This document shows, piece by piece, positions 31,986-45,279 of a DNA stretch of 64,000 nt. Every line of letters starts with the position of its first letter. Within the stretch, counting starts at the first letter, position 1. The stretch covers positions 133,549,833 through 133,613,832 of the forward strand of contig JBOZIK010000001.1 of assembly GCA_051453625.1 (NCBI GenBank), read 5' to 3'. The position numbers and the translations under genes are program-made. Below the pieces are notes generated by a model that was not told the origin of the DNA, ran no database searches, and worked only from the letters and a program-made list of their open reading frames with translations. Origin of the DNA: Welwitschia mirabilis (Eukaryota > Gnetophyta > Gnetopsida > Welwitschiales).

Positions 31986-34240
31986 AATTCATTATTAAAA
32001 AATTTGTATACTGCTTTTTGGAGAGGGGTAAAATGGTTGTAATTAACATTACATTGTAGAATAACAGCAGAGCAAGACAAATCTTTTCCCCTTAATAGAG
32101 CCATGTGCCTATAAGAGAATGCCCAAGGATTGTGCAATGTCCCTCATAACTTTCCTATGCTTGGTCGTTTTCAAGTTATATGAATAGTGGGGGGAATTTG
32201 GAGTGGAACGAATATCTTTGACTTGTGGTCAGATGTTTGACAGGGTCTAAGTGCTCGTAGGAGAGTAATAGAGGAAGGAATTAAAGCCAATTAATTTAAA
32301 GTTAATTTGGAAGAAAAACCAAATAATGGGTTGGACACAAAAGTAATTTTTGAAGAATTCAATGGGAATAGGCTGAAGACTAATCCTGGTAAAGATGCAA
32401 CTCTTAGAAAGCCCATTGCGATAAAGGATAGTGAGTTACTTCTACGGTTGTTCAATAAAGGATATTGAGTTACTGTTAGGGTTGTCTTAAATATTATAGG
32501 CAAAAGACAACTTGTTTTGAAATTGTTCAATTGCCATATGAATTTTGATCGAAATGATTTTTATGGACTAATAGATGTTTGATTGGAAAAATTAGGACAT
32601 TTCTATTGAATTGATTTGCCAAAGCAATATAAATAGAGTTCATGCATATTTGAAGATGCTTCACATTTGATGTTATGTCAATTAGTTCACAAAGCTTTAC
32701 TTCATGTCTTTTTATATTTCATGCTTTTTGGATTCATTACATTAAAGCTATCCAAGAAGGAAAGTTTCGCATGAGGGCCTTGTGTGACTACTTTATCAAA
32801 GGACTCTTCAAGGTCAAGTAAGCATCCATCCTTGGATCAATATTCTAGTTGACCTATGCAAAAATCTCTATAATGAAATGCTCTTGGCAACAATAATGTG
32901 TCAAGTTATTGTGCTAGTCAAGTTATTGTGCTAGTGAAGCTCTTGACAATGATGTCACACCAATTGTATTCCTATCCCATTAGCCTATTTAGAGGTTTAA
33001 TCCTCTTTGTTTGTCTGCCTAAATATTCTGGGTAGTCCTTTGCAACCCATATGGATGTGGAGGATTTAGATGTCCCTTTGGAGGAAGGAGGTTATAGTGA
33101 CTAGAATCCTTCTCCATTTTTAATGACTATGATGCACGATAACCCATTCTCTTCATTTCTGTAGAATGGCTCCAAAGGAACTACTCCGGTTGATTTCGGA
33201 AGGAAAGTGATAAGTGTCTCCATTGATTTTTTTTCCTTCCTTAGAATGTTGTCGAGGAATACATTTTCAAATATTATACATGTTATTTTTTCTTACAAGT
33301 TCTTGGCTATTTGCCACAAACTTTGTTATTCAAATACAAATTGCATTTTCTAGCCATGGCCCCACTATAAAGCATGCATGATATTATGCTTGCAGCTTTT
33401 TCTTTCTTGAGCTCCTTGATAAACTTGTGAAAAAACTTCGAATTAATGTGTTTCTCATAAACATTATGTTGTAGGATTGCTTGACCACAGGAATTTAACA
33501 TTAATTTTAGTCCTAAGAAGTTTATTCAAGTTCCATGCTTTGTATTATTACCCAATTCGCCTCTCATTTTTACAAACGTTGTGAGGTTCTTAGTCTTCTT
33601 AGTGAAATTCTGCAAACAAGCACTTGATATTTTGTGAATGATTCAATCACTAACTGTCTAGTGGAATTTGACATCATGAATAGCATAAAGTTCTTCAACT
33701 AAAAGAAGGCAGTGAATTTTTTAACTAGTTGATTATTTATCATAATATGCCTAATTTCTATCATTTTTACAATCAAAAAGGACATGTATCTACTTTGTTA
33801 TTCTCTTAAAAAAAAAGAGTACAATGAAGCTTGCAACAACTACTTCACGGCCTTTTTGTTTTTGGTTCTTTTCCTCTAATAAGTAGCAACTAACATCTTT
33901 GGATTCTCCAACTAGGTCATCTCTAAAAGGCACACATAGTCAACAACCATGCTTGAAGCAACCAATTTAGTATACTGAAACACTACAATGCCAAGTGGAC
34001 CAAGATGGTTTTTAGATAATTCATAATGAGAAAAGACAAACTTTGAGCCCTCCTTTGAATAATTAGGATGCTTCAACAAGTTGCCTTCTTGGCTCTAGGT
34101 GGGCAAAAAACGAATTTCACATCCCAACCACTTTAATTATGCAACAAGCTAGTGTTTTAGCTATAGGCTGAAAGATGCAATTGCAGTTATTTCATATTGA
34201 ACAAAAGTTGATGTAATAAACATTGTTGTGGATCTCTATT
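31986..34240. other. Mostly unassigned DNA; possible minus-strand LINE trace at 32700-33050
   Basis: On the minus strand near 32830-32770 the phrase DGCLLDLEESFDKVV resembles the RT block 'FVDLEKAFDKVP', with a weak NWCDIIVKSF-like block upstream near 32950. That order fits a non-LTR RT of a different clade from the L1-type copies, but the evidence is thin. The rest shows nothing recognisable. Confidence 0.3.
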
Positions 34241-34284
34241 AGCCCTAGAAAAAGGGTAACCCGTAACAATTTTCATGAACGTTG

Positions 34285-34679
34285 TTTCATGGAACTTGTA
34301 GGGTCTTACGAATGGACTCTGTAAGAGGCCCGTCGCTATGGCAATTTTAGTTTTGTTTCAGAATCCTAACTCTATTTTTTTTTTTCTGTAAGAAGTTGAG
34401 ATCTCTTATGCTACTTGGAAATGGTTTTTAATAGCTTTATTTGAAAAATTTATGTCATTACTAAAAGACATGCTAAAATGCTCATTTCATGGAACTTGTA
34501 GGGTCTTACGAATGGACTTTGTAAGAGGCACATCGCTATGGTACTTTTAGTTTTGTTTTAGAATCCTAACTCTATTTTTGTCGTAAGAAGTTGAGATCTC
34601 TTATGCTACTTGGAAATGGTTTTTAATAGCTTTATTGGAAAAAATTATGTCGTTACTAAATGACATGCTAAAATGCTCG
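34285..34679 (+). repeat. Tandem duplication, unit about 200 bp, within LINE copy C
   Basis: TTTCATGGAACTTGTAGGGT begins at 34285 and again at 34485. Both units end in GACATGCTAAAATGCTC. The units differ by a handful of substitutions and short indels. A unit of 200 is not a multiple of three, so it would break the endonuclease frame. Confidence 0.9.
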
Positions 34680-35746
34680 AGCATTTTTCCATTCTAAATA
34701 AAAATCACACATTCAGAATATTAGCAAAAACTCCTAGCATAGAGCCATTTTGGCTGTTTTAAATCTTCATTTGATTCATTTGAAGTACGATACATATACA
34801 CTCCCAATCACTCTAGTGAGAGAGCTCAACTATGGGCTAAACTTCAGCTTCAGTTTTACAAATCCCTTGGATTTTCAATGGAGATTTCAATAATATCAAA
34901 CAACGTTCAAGCAAAGTTGGAAAAATCTTCGAGTCTATTAGTGATCCTAAGTTAGTGATCTTAAGTTGGGTAGCTAGCTATATTTTTAAGAATAATTTTA
35001 TTTAATGGATTCTATTAGTCATATGAATCACTCTACTCGTCCATCATATACTATCACCAATATGGGTTTGAAGCTATTTATAATCATCTTGACTACTTCT
35101 ATTATTCTTCAATTTTCTTTTGGAGGCTTATTCATTGCACTCAGGTCCATTAATCTACCATTATTTTAGACCATAATCTGATTCAATTTGAAATTGACCT
35201 TTCTTGCAACAACGCCAAACATAAGAAGAGTGTATTTCACTTGAAGTCACGTACTTTTATGGGACCTGTTGGACAAGATCTTTTCGTAGTGAAATGAAGA
35301 TTCTCAATCCACAAGCTCCTCAGGATGGATTTCTTGGTGGAAACGTGTTGATTTTCATGTTCATTGTTATGCGAAGTATGCATCCATAGTGGCTACACTT
35401 CAATGAGATAAATAGCATAGGTGAACTCTAGTTGTCACTCAACTTTATTAAGCTAGTCAAACATCTCCATTTAACTCTTCTTTGCATGTTCAACTTGCAA
35501 AGGCCAAAGAAATTCAAAATTAATGGGAGCTTTACTATGCTTAAAGTGCTCTTACCAAAAGTGGATTTTATTTGATGAATATTTAAGACTTTGCAAGTAA
35601 GGAATTCTACAAATTCCTTAAGTCTAATAAAGATCAGATCCAAATCTAATAACTTTTGCTTGATTTTGAGATTGTTAGTGACCTTAGATTTTGCTGGAAT
35701 TATCCCCATCTCTTAAACGATTTTTCAAAGCCTCACCTTTTTAATG

Positions 35747-35846
35747 NNNNNNNNNNNNNNNNNNNNNNNNNNNNNNNNNNNNNNNNNNNNNNNNNNNNNN
35801 NNNNNNNNNNNNNNNNNNNNNNNNNNNNNNNNNNNNNNNNNNNNNN
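35747..35846. other. Assembly gap (100 N) flanked by an identical 49-bp repeat
   Basis: The 49 bases before the gap (35698-35746) and after it (35847-35895) are identical, starting AATTATCCCCATCTC and ending TTTTTAATG. This is the expected signature of two overlapping contig ends that were not merged. Confidence 0.9.
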
Positions 35847-38560
35847 AATTATCCCCATCTCTTAAACGATTTTTCAAAGCCTCACCTTTTTAATGGTGAG
35901 AGATTTATGCAAAGCAGCTTTATTATTTAGACAAGACTTAATGAAGAGGATTTTCAACTGTTTGAGAAGCCTATTACTTTACAAGAGCTTTAAGAAGTCT
36001 GCTTTCATAAGACCAATGGGAAGGCACCTAGGGTGGATGTTTTACTTATTGAATATTTTAAATAGCATTGGAAAATCATTGGTAATGATTATTTCAATAT
36101 TATTCAAGAAGCCATTAATGGTGAATCTTGAGGAGCAAATATTAATAGAGGAATTCTAAGGATTTGGCCTAAGTTAGGAAACCCAAAACTAATTACAAAT
36201 AGGAGACCAAACACTTTATTGAATGTCTTTTATAAAATTTGGGCTAAGTGTTTGAATGGACATTTGTAAAAAAAAATTCCTAATATTATTTGTGAAGAGC
36301 AATCTGGTTTCATATCAAGGGGATATATTTTGAATAATGTTGTAACTGCATAGGAAGGATGTTAATGGGCAATTAATACCAATCAAGACATAGCTTTAAT
36401 CAAGACTAATTATGCCAAAGCTTATGATAGGAAACCATGGCAATTCATTATTAAAATTCTAAGAGTAAGTTGTTTTATCCAGTACTTTATCAAAATGATA
36501 GAATGTCTCTTTTTTGATACCAATGCTTGCACAACCATAGATGTTGGTGCATCTCCTTCTTTTCCTATTCAATGTTTTGTTCGCCAAGTTGTCCTTTCGC
36601 TTCTTTTTTATTCATTACCACAATAGACTTTTTGTGCCATGCTATTACGAAAGATCGAACTAACAATCTGATCTAAAGAATTTAGGTTCAATAGAATCAA
36701 AAGCAACTTATTAATATGTACATTGTAGTTGATTCTTTCTTCTTAATTAGGAATCCACCAAATTTCATTAATAGATTGTTGTTTAGGCTTCAAGCATACT
36801 ATGCTCTTTTAAACTTTAGCATCAGTTGGGATAAATCTTTAGTTTTCTCTAAAAACTAGAACTGAGTCATACTTTCTAACAAACCTTGTGAAATTTTATC
36901 AAAATGATATCCTTAACTTTTTAGGGATACCTTTTTCTTTTAGGGCTACAAGGTCCAATCTTTGGAGGGAGACCATCAATGAATTCCAAAAAAAAAGGAC
37001 ATGAAAGGTTCAAAATCTCTCATTTGTAGGCAAACTTTTACTTTGCAAGAACATCATAACTACAACTCCTATATTAATCTTCTTATTGGGCTTCTTCTAG
37101 ATCTCATTATAAAAAGCTTAAAGCTGTTCTTTGAAATTATATGTGGCTAGTAAGTAAGGATTTAGCAAAGTTTCTTGCCAATATTGTTATTTGCCCAAAC
37201 AAAAGGGTGACAATCAAGCTAAGGCTATATGTGGAAAATGGATGACTAGAATCTTTAGCACTATGAGTCTTGTCTTTTGGCTATTATGTCAATGTCTTAA
37301 AATTTATTCTCCTAAACATAAGTGCTACTGGTAAGGTATTTATTCCTTTAACTACATTTTATCTCCAAACCTTGTTAAAATTTATAAAATGCATGTTTTC
37401 TAGAGCATATGGAGGACTTGGCAAGATATTTCTAAATATTTTAACAAGAACACAATTAGTATTCCTAAATATTACCTATGATTCATTAGTCCTTGATGGG
37501 TTTTGATGTCTCCAGTATCTTTAGTAGTGCAAGCTCATTACTTATCTGTAAGATGATTTACTAATGCAGTTAGTTCTTTAGCTTACATTAAACTTTATGA
37601 TAACTTAGCTAGCGAGGTAGATTTTGATAATCTATATGGATCAACACTTAGAATGCATCATGTTTTTCTTTCCTTAGGGAATTTATTATATTGATCAATA
37701 GTTGTCTCTAGTTAATTAGACAATTCCCTGAAAGGTCTTTGATAGAAGAATGGCCGAAGTCTTATCCCTTATAAGATTGAAAAAGCTTATACCCTTCTTC
37801 AGTCTTAGATTGATATCAATTAATCATGTGATAAGAAATAGGGAATAGAAGACATAAAACACCAACAGTTTCTCAAATGTCAAAATATGTGGAAGACTTA
37901 CTCTCTTCCAAACTACCAACATTTCAGTTCATATGTTTTACATGAAGGATTGTCATTTTAGAAGAGGCATAAACATTTGGATACCCCTGATGTTTAATGG
38001 TTTTTGGGCAAAGATAGAGAAAATTTCACTCATACTTTTTATAATTACAAATATCCTCAACGTGCATGAATATGGGTTGGTAAAACCCTCCATTACTTCT
38101 TTCCTTCTTAGAATTAAGCAATTTTAGGAAATGACCTAAGGCTTTCTGTCTATGTAGACATTTATGTCCATGAATGCTTTATTACACTTGGAGTTTCCAT
38201 TATAAACTCTATCATGATCAACGCGAGCTTGACACTTTCTTATGTTCTTTAGATAAGGCTAATATTTTATAATACATAGCATTCAGATTCAAATGAAAGT
38301 GAAGAAAGTGTAGTTAGAGGTGAATTCCTCTTACAGCTTATTAAGCATTAGTTGGATGGCCTCTATTTGGTTTGTTAAAGTTCTTCATGAACCTCCACTA
38401 ATAGGTACACCTCTCATTACATGGATAGTAGAAATAATAAGCAGCACCAGCATAGTCACTTCGTTTAAAGCCACAACAAAGCAAGTCCCTTTGTTTAAAG
38501 CCACAACAAAGCACAAGCAATCTAAGTGCTCATCTTTCTAAGGATGGTTTTATTCCCTTG

Positions 38561-38984
38561 GATAATTCAGAGAATATTGTTAAGAACCAGTCAGGTTTTT
38601 ATTTGATTTTTATTCTCAATGAATTTCTTTACAACTCTGTGGTCTTTTTTATAAAACTATGATTTTTAAGCTTTTCTTTTAGGTAGCTAGATCTACGTTT
38701 AATGCTGATATATTGGACATTTTTCTTTTAAAAAATCTTAGAGTTCAATGTCCCACCTTAATTTAATTTAATCTCATGTTAATTATTTTTTTAATTGTAA
38801 CCTCCCCATAAGTAGGAAATTCTAACATTGCACAAAAGCACTAGTCCTATCTTATGGGGATATGTCCATGTCAATGATCATGGGGATATCATAGGATTTG
38901 ATTAGGACTACCCACATACCACTTGATTTCTATTGGGATTTGAACTTTTGACCACAAGAAAATTGCTAATCATTTCTTCTTCTT
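38561..38984. other. Spacer with a partial copy of the FTSH5-upstream repeat
   Basis: About 38800-38965 shares phrases with the non-tRNA half of the trimer units at 25-26 kb (AAGTAGGAAATTCTAACA, ATAGGATTTGATTAGGACTA, CCCACATACCAC), in the same orientation. The minus strand of its end reads GGTCAAAAGTTCAAATCCC, a B-box-like sequence. The rest is unassigned. Confidence 0.45.
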
Positions 38985-41900
38985 CTTCCATTTTTTGGTT
39001 AAGATAAAAAGCTAATTCTATTAATAAGAAGAAGCATAATTACAAGTAGGGTTACAGTGCCTTACCAAATATCCCCAAATAGATTGATGAACAACTATAA
39101 CCAATGGACTAGAATAAACTAGTAAGCAAAACAGTGTCCTTTAAAATAACTAACACATATCATGCATTAAGAATTCTAGGTAAGACAAAAATGCCCTATT
39201 CCAAAAGTTGAAAAATAATCAAAATAACCATTAAATAGCTCTATCTGCTTGGCAAGAAAATTAGTCTTGTAACAACCACTTTACCATCCTATGCTAAAAT
39301 GACTATCTATAGTCTTGCATGAGGAGAATTTCTTCATTATTTGAGACTCAACATCTTTTACATCACCATGTGCTAGAGGACCTCTAGAGTTGTGTTAAGC
39401 TCTTGCATTTGGTGATATCTTGTTGTTTTTCCTCTACCATGCCTATCACGTATTTGTCTAGGTGTAGCTTTAGTGACATAACACTATGCCTAAGAATGAC
39501 ATCTTTTTTGAATACACAATGTGATAACTCTAGAATTTTGAAAGGACATCTTGAAAGGGAATCACAAGTGGCCTTAGTAGATTCAAACAGGTATTCTTCA
39601 TCTCTTTTGAATTAAAGACGAGTCAATTTTGACTTTAGTGGGTGAAGCATTTCTATCTAGAAAACGAATAGTGGGATCTAAGGCTAGAGATAAGGGCCTA
39701 GGAGGTGGGTTTTATTTTCCTTATTATTGATCTTATTGTTCTACATGAAAGTTTGGTTTACTTTCCTTATTCATCTTTGAAGCCGTCTCCTCCTCCCACT
39801 ATTCATCTTCTACCATTGGGAGGCAAGTTCGAGAAATCATTGAAGAGGGGTAAGGAGCTAGGGTTCCTTAGCCTATACTTCTTGTGAATTATAACTTCTA
39901 GTTGTACATTTAGAGTTTTCTTCTATCCTGCCCTTCTTCTTCTTGTCTCTTTTTCATGTATGTTCTTGTGTTGTATTCTTTGACCCTCCCTTCATTAACA
40001 AGACTCACTTACTACCTTGTGTTTTTTTAAAAATAGTCATAATCACCCTAAATATTTGTTAGGATCATGTTTTCCCCTAAACATTTAAGAATGGAATATA
40101 AAACATTAGTCATAAACCCATCATGCAAAAATCTCAAGAAGGAAAAGTATAGATCCTTCAATTTGGCATGGTTCCATGATTGAATTACGTACCTGTCTAC
40201 CATTTCCCCCCTAAGATACGATGGTTGGAAAAGGATAATTTTAGAAAAATGACCTCTTTTTAAATGAACTGGTTATCTCCCTTGAAATAAACCTACTGCC
40301 ATGCTACCTTTTCAATTAGGTCAATGGATTTATCCTTCATTTGGAATGTGCAAGGCTTCTATAATTGTATCTATGGTAACTCTTATCTGTCTCTTCTAGA
40401 ATTTCCCATTCCCTTTAGACTACCTGGATGCATTTCTCCTAGCATTATTTGTATCTCAGAATAGAAGCTAGTTCATATGTTAGATGCTTCTCCATAGAAG
40501 TAGAAAAAATTTTGCAACTTTTTCATCTAAAATTCCTTGTTGCTTTGAGTAGGGTAGATATGTCTTTATGAAAAATGCATGCATTTTTTTCCTACCATAT
40601 CTACCAGACTGTTATTTGAAGATATTTATGATTAAATAAGATACAACAGACTAGGTTTAAAGTACAATTTGCAAGGGATGCAAAATTCATTACCCAACCA
40701 AACTTCTTGTATAAATGATTAATAGCCTCGTTAGAGTTTTTATACATGAGGTAAGTCTGAGGTACTATTATGCCTTATTATTACAACCTATCTGTCATTA
40801 GAACAACTCTTTTTTCTAGTATGTAGATGAAAATCTTAACTTTCTTAGTAGCATGCCTTTACCTAAACACATGGCAATGTCCTTTTTTCCATATGTTGCA
40901 GCTAGCAGTTCTTTATTTGTCTAATCGCATCCTACTCCTATCAAATGCAAAATCTAATAGACTTTTCTAATGTTCCTCCACAAGTTAGAATTACCTTGCT
41001 ACTCTGGTCTATAGTTGTTTGTCGTTAAAGTAGCCCATGGAGCCTAGTGCTCCTTGAGCCTCAAGATAATCCTTTGGTACATAGTAAGATTTGTGTACTC
41101 AATGTTGCTAATTCGTAATCCCTTAAATTCCTTAGGTCTACTTATTATCTCCATTTAGCAAGAGGGATCCATTCTTTATCCTTTCCTCTTGACTAGAAGA
41201 AACTTTTAGAAGCTCTCCTTGTCAGACTATAGATTCTCTTTAGTGGGGTGATAATGGCTATGGTATATCTAGTTATCAAATTAATGCATGCAGTGACTAG
41301 GATGCTCTTAGCTTGGAAAGATAGATATTCGTTACACCAAGCTATGCATCTTTTCTTAATACATTCAAGTAGATTTTTCCAAGTATTGATTTTTAACCAG
41401 TTCTTCATTAGGATGTGAAGGTAAATGTTGAATTTCAAATCTTCTTGGACTCCCATTTCATTGAGAATGGTTTCTTCCTTGTTAATATTTATATTAAAGA
41501 AGCAAATCTTGAATTTTTTTTTTCAATTTATTTGAAGCCACGTATAATCTCCAAACTCATCAATACTATTTACTATGATTGTGACATCCTCCTTTATTGT
41601 CTTTATAGTTAGCATAGTATCATTTGAACAATGATTATTTAAGAAAGTTTGATTACATATAAATATCCATTTTGCTTTGTGTCTATCAAAAGTGAGATTT
41701 ATTATGTCCATCATAAGTATAAACAAAAGAGTGATAATGCGTCTTCTTGTTTCAAACCTCCAAGATTCGAAGAAGTTGTATGGCTTTTCATGTATGTTAA
41801 TTAAGAATATGGCACTTTTCTATAGATTTTACACTAGTTTAACATACTTTGGAGGAAATCCATTTTCTAACATGATATCTTCTAAGTCTTTTTCAGTATC

Positions 41901-42770
41901 TAGATTAATGAACATAGCTCAAAATATATGTGGTTTACTAGTATGAATCGATTCATGATTAAGAATTATCATGTCCTAGATATATCTAGAATTGAGAAAA
42001 CCTACTTAAGACTAGTGGACTAATGTGGGAATGAGCAATGCAAGCTTATGAACCAAGGATTTTATTCGAATTCTATAGATTTGCATTACATACCCCTATA
42101 GGACGGAAGCACTAGTGTCCTTGTTTTTTGAAATAATAGTAATATTGGTATAGTTGATTTTTTTGCAAATGTTCCTCTTTGTAGCATGTTATTTACCATG
42201 TTTATTATTTTTTAAATAAGTAATAAAATATATTTCTTATAGAAATTAGATGGTGAGTTATCTAGTCCTTGGTTTTGATTGTTCTTCATGATTCTAATGG
42301 CTTCACTAATTCCCTATTTTGTAAATTCTACCATGAGATGAACTCCATTATTTCTATTTAGATTTTTATTTATGGTGACGTTACTTATGTTTTTTTTTGA
42401 TATTCTGAGAGATCTTTATAATATCCCTTAAAATTTTTTGTTATTTTCTTTTCTTTTATTAAGTCTCTACATTGTATTTTCAGCCTTCTTACATGATTTA
42501 TATTTTATTTTTATTTTTTAATTTTTGGTAGCTACTATAAAGAAAAATTGGGAGTGCTTCTTTCCTACTTTAACCATTAAACCTTAGTACATTACAATAG
42601 ATTTCTTCAACTCTGTAAAGATCATGCAATTTCATCAAGGTATTGGTCTCTCCCTTATGATCAAGCCAACCTTCCTTCTTGCTATGTTGAATTTCTTCTA
42701 GCTCATCCAATAATTCTTTCCTTCTATTTTTAAAATGATTTCTACCTTCCTTAACCCAGGTCCACAGCTT

Positions 42771-42911
42771 TACCTTCAAATGATTAGAAGCCCTTAAAAA
42801 GAACATTCAAGGAGGTATTTTATCATATTTACTCCATGCTTTTACCTTCAAATAATTAGAAGCCCTTGAAAAGAACATTTAAGAATCTATTTTATCATAT
42901 TAACTCCATGC
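42771..42911. repeat. Tandem duplication, unit about 72 bp, in LINE copy D
   Basis: TACCTTCAAATGATTAGAAG at 42771 and TACCTTCAAATAATTAGAAG at 42843. Both units end in ACTCCATGCTT. A unit of 72 keeps frame. Confidence 0.9.
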
Positions 42912-43896
42912 TTCCTGCACCAATGCCTCAAGGCTTTCTCTATCTACTTAGTACTTTTTCATTTTGAAGCTATGGTGGTGTGCCATTGGCATTCCAATTT
43001 GAAGAAGAATAGGTCAATCATCAAACCATATGTTGGATAGATTGCTTAAGAAGCATAGTGTAGACTTGACCATTTTCCTTGAGATCTAAGCCCTCTTAAT
43101 CCTCGTAAAGTTTCTATTATTCTTTCTTCTTCTATTAAATTAGGTAAATTTACTATTTAGGAGACACATGTCATACATTTCTTGAGAATGGGAAAGGTGA
43201 GTATACTCATTCATTTTAGACTCATTCCAGTGGTTATTGCCTAATTATTCCCACAGGTAGAGACATTAATTAAAGTCTTCAATGACTACCCAATGGTACT
43301 TCCTGTATTTTCTTGTCAGCTTTTAAAAAGTTCCCAATCTTAACTGGTGATTCTAAGGGTCATAGAAGTTAGCCAAAATTATGTCCTCAATTTGAATGGT
43401 AATGAACCAACTATTGGTTTTGAGCACCTTAAATGGTAATATGCTTACAATGATGTAACCTACATCTTTACATGTGCTTGTTATTAAGGTACGAAGACAA
43501 TTGTCTAAGGGCATACAAAGTCTCTAGGTAGAAGTTTTCTCTCTTATATACAAGCTAAATTCATGTTTCAATCTTTTAACAAATGAAGTAGGAATTTCTT
43601 CTTATAGGAAGGACCCATCCCCTTATATTCTAGAATAAAATAACTATTAATTTTTCTTTCAACGATGAATAAATTTATCAATCCTATATTTCACATTTAA
43701 TAGTCAAAATATTTACCTATGTTCTCTCTAGTTCACCTGCTATTATTTGATGGCCTTCCCTATGTATCATACACATCATGTCCTTTTAACATGCACAAGA
43801 TATCTATTTCCGTAATCTCGTCTCTATTTAAGTTTTCTTCTGGTGGGGTATGCTCACCTTTGTTATTCCTTCTCTTTGAAGGGGTTTTAGGTTTTA

Positions 43897-43984
43897 GTAG
43901 CATCTGTTCCATTAGTGAGGCACTGCTATCCTCTGAATTTGTAGCATCTGTTCCATTAGTGAGGCACTGCTATCCTCTGAATTT
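43897..43984. repeat. Exact tandem duplication, unit 44 bp, in LINE ORF1 region
   Basis: Two identical 44-base units starting GTAGCATCTGTTCCATTAGT at 43897 and 43941. The identity points to a recent event in otherwise decayed sequence. A 44-base step shifts the frame. Confidence 0.95.
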
Positions 43985-44640
43985 GATTTTCTCCTTTTTT
44001 CCCCTATATTTTTTGTTCGCTGGTTAGGTCTATTAATCCCTTGAATCTGTTGTTTTGAATGAATTCTTCTTTTCTTTTCAGCAGTTTTCTTTTTCTTTCT
44101 TTATTTTTCTCTTTTTTTTATTTTTTTAATTTTTTGTTCTACATTCATTTTCTACAGGGTCAAGTTTATCATAGAAGTTTCACCTTAGCTTTCTTCTAAA
44201 TTCGTGCTCTTGGTTGACAATATTCACATTTGGAAGTTTTTTGTTCATGTGTTTTTTCTAAGTGCCCCTTCTTTTTGCAAATCTTACATGAAGTAGGAAT
44301 ATTCTCATGTTTCATGTTTAAGGTATTAAATCCTCACTTTGGTTTAAACTAGATCTCCTTCATTCTTTTCATATTCTGAAATGTAGACCAAATACAAAAT
44401 TTTGCCAAGACAAATCTAAACACTTTTGCTATCATTTTATCTATCTTAACTAGTCTTTCAAAATCTTTTGCGACCTTCTGTAATAGATTCCCTTTTGAAA
44501 ATTTAATGGGAAAGTTTTGTATTCATACTGGATTGCTATGTTGTCAAACAAGTTTTCATCATATTAGACCCCTAGTCTCTAAGGACCAAAGCTAATTCAC
44601 GCAATTCAAAGAATGATTGTTTATATGTAATGATCTTGTT

Positions 44641-45238
44641 TTTGTCTCGAGAGGAGACAAACCGAAATAGAAGCAAGCCCTTCGACACAGGCATAGCCTC
44701 TACTTCCCTTATTTCCAATTATTTTATCACAACCTAAGAGCGACTAAGGTCTAATCTAGGGCATAGCCTAGCCAAAACAAATCTAAGACAATTTTAGAAC
44801 TTGGATTCAACCTTAGAATATCTCTTATCAGAGATATGAAAAACTAAAGCTATGCCTTGAAGTAATAGGGCATCTTCTTGTAAGGAACCCTGTTAGATAA
44901 GGGGAGCTTGCCCTAACTGCTCATGTGCTTGGCCCACCACAAGCCCCTATCAATACCTAGCTTTTTAAAATACCCTTTGTTGTACCTCCCACCTTTAGCA
45001 ACCTATATTGCTTAGAAACCACTTGCCTATTGTGCCCTCCTCTAGATAAGCTGACTTACTCTCTGCTTTACCATTACCTTCTCTTTCACTATGCCTCTTC
45101 CTTCTCACTTTGCTTGTTGTTACTCTGTCCACTAATCATATTTAACCTAATCATAAAATAAATTTAATTTTCTATTTAATAATTTCTTTTTAAATTTAAA
45201 CAAAAATATAGCAAATAGTAAAATTATGATATGTATTA
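44641..45238. other. Unassigned, somewhat G+C-richer segment upstream of LINE D
   Basis: Possibly the 5' end of LINE copy D. Small recurrent phrases such as GGCATAGCCT occur, but no protein is recognised on either strand. Confidence 0.3.
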
Positions 45239-45266
45239 ACTCTCTCTCTCTATCTCTCTCTCTCTT
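45239..45266. repeat. (CT)n microsatellite
   Basis: CT run with one TATC interruption, immediately left of a SINE-like element. Confidence 0.9.
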
Positions 45267-45279
45267 TTTCCATGTTTGG

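Larger units (their letters stand above)
34241..38560 (+). mobile_element. LINE copy C, plus strand, endonuclease and reverse transcriptase, decayed
   Basis: The endonuclease start reads MNVVSWNL.GLTNG near 34276. The RT region after 36200 reads RPNTLLNVFYKIWAKCLNGH, IICEEQSGFISRGYILNNVV, then KTNYAKAYDRKPWQFIIKIL. Then near 36930 comes the thumb-like IPFSFRATRSNLW and LSFVGKLLLCKNII. Stops are frequent. A 200-bp tandem duplication sits in the endonuclease part and a 100-N gap in the middle. The 3' end is uncertain (about 38.2-38.6 kb). Confidence 0.75.
38985..44640 (-). mobile_element. LINE copy D, minus strand, near full length, decayed
   Basis: On the minus strand, 5' to 3': ORF1 with a knuckle CKICKKKGHLEKTH near 44300 (last Cys replaced by His), the endonuclease region about 43.0-43.7 kb, then an ORF at 42806-42570 with NRRKELLDELEEIQHSKKEG, the usual pre-RT helix. 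Next RT blocks near 41960-41600 (LENGFPPKYVKLV, then SNDTMLTIKTIKEDVTII where FADD has decayed to SND, then IDEFGDYTWLQIN). The thumb (41456-41193) reads KRCIAWCNEYLSFQAKSILV. The 3' end near 38985 reads TTAATAGAATTAGCTTTTTA then a GAA-rich tail, typical of plant LINEs. Frameshifts and stops occur throughout. Confidence 0.8.
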
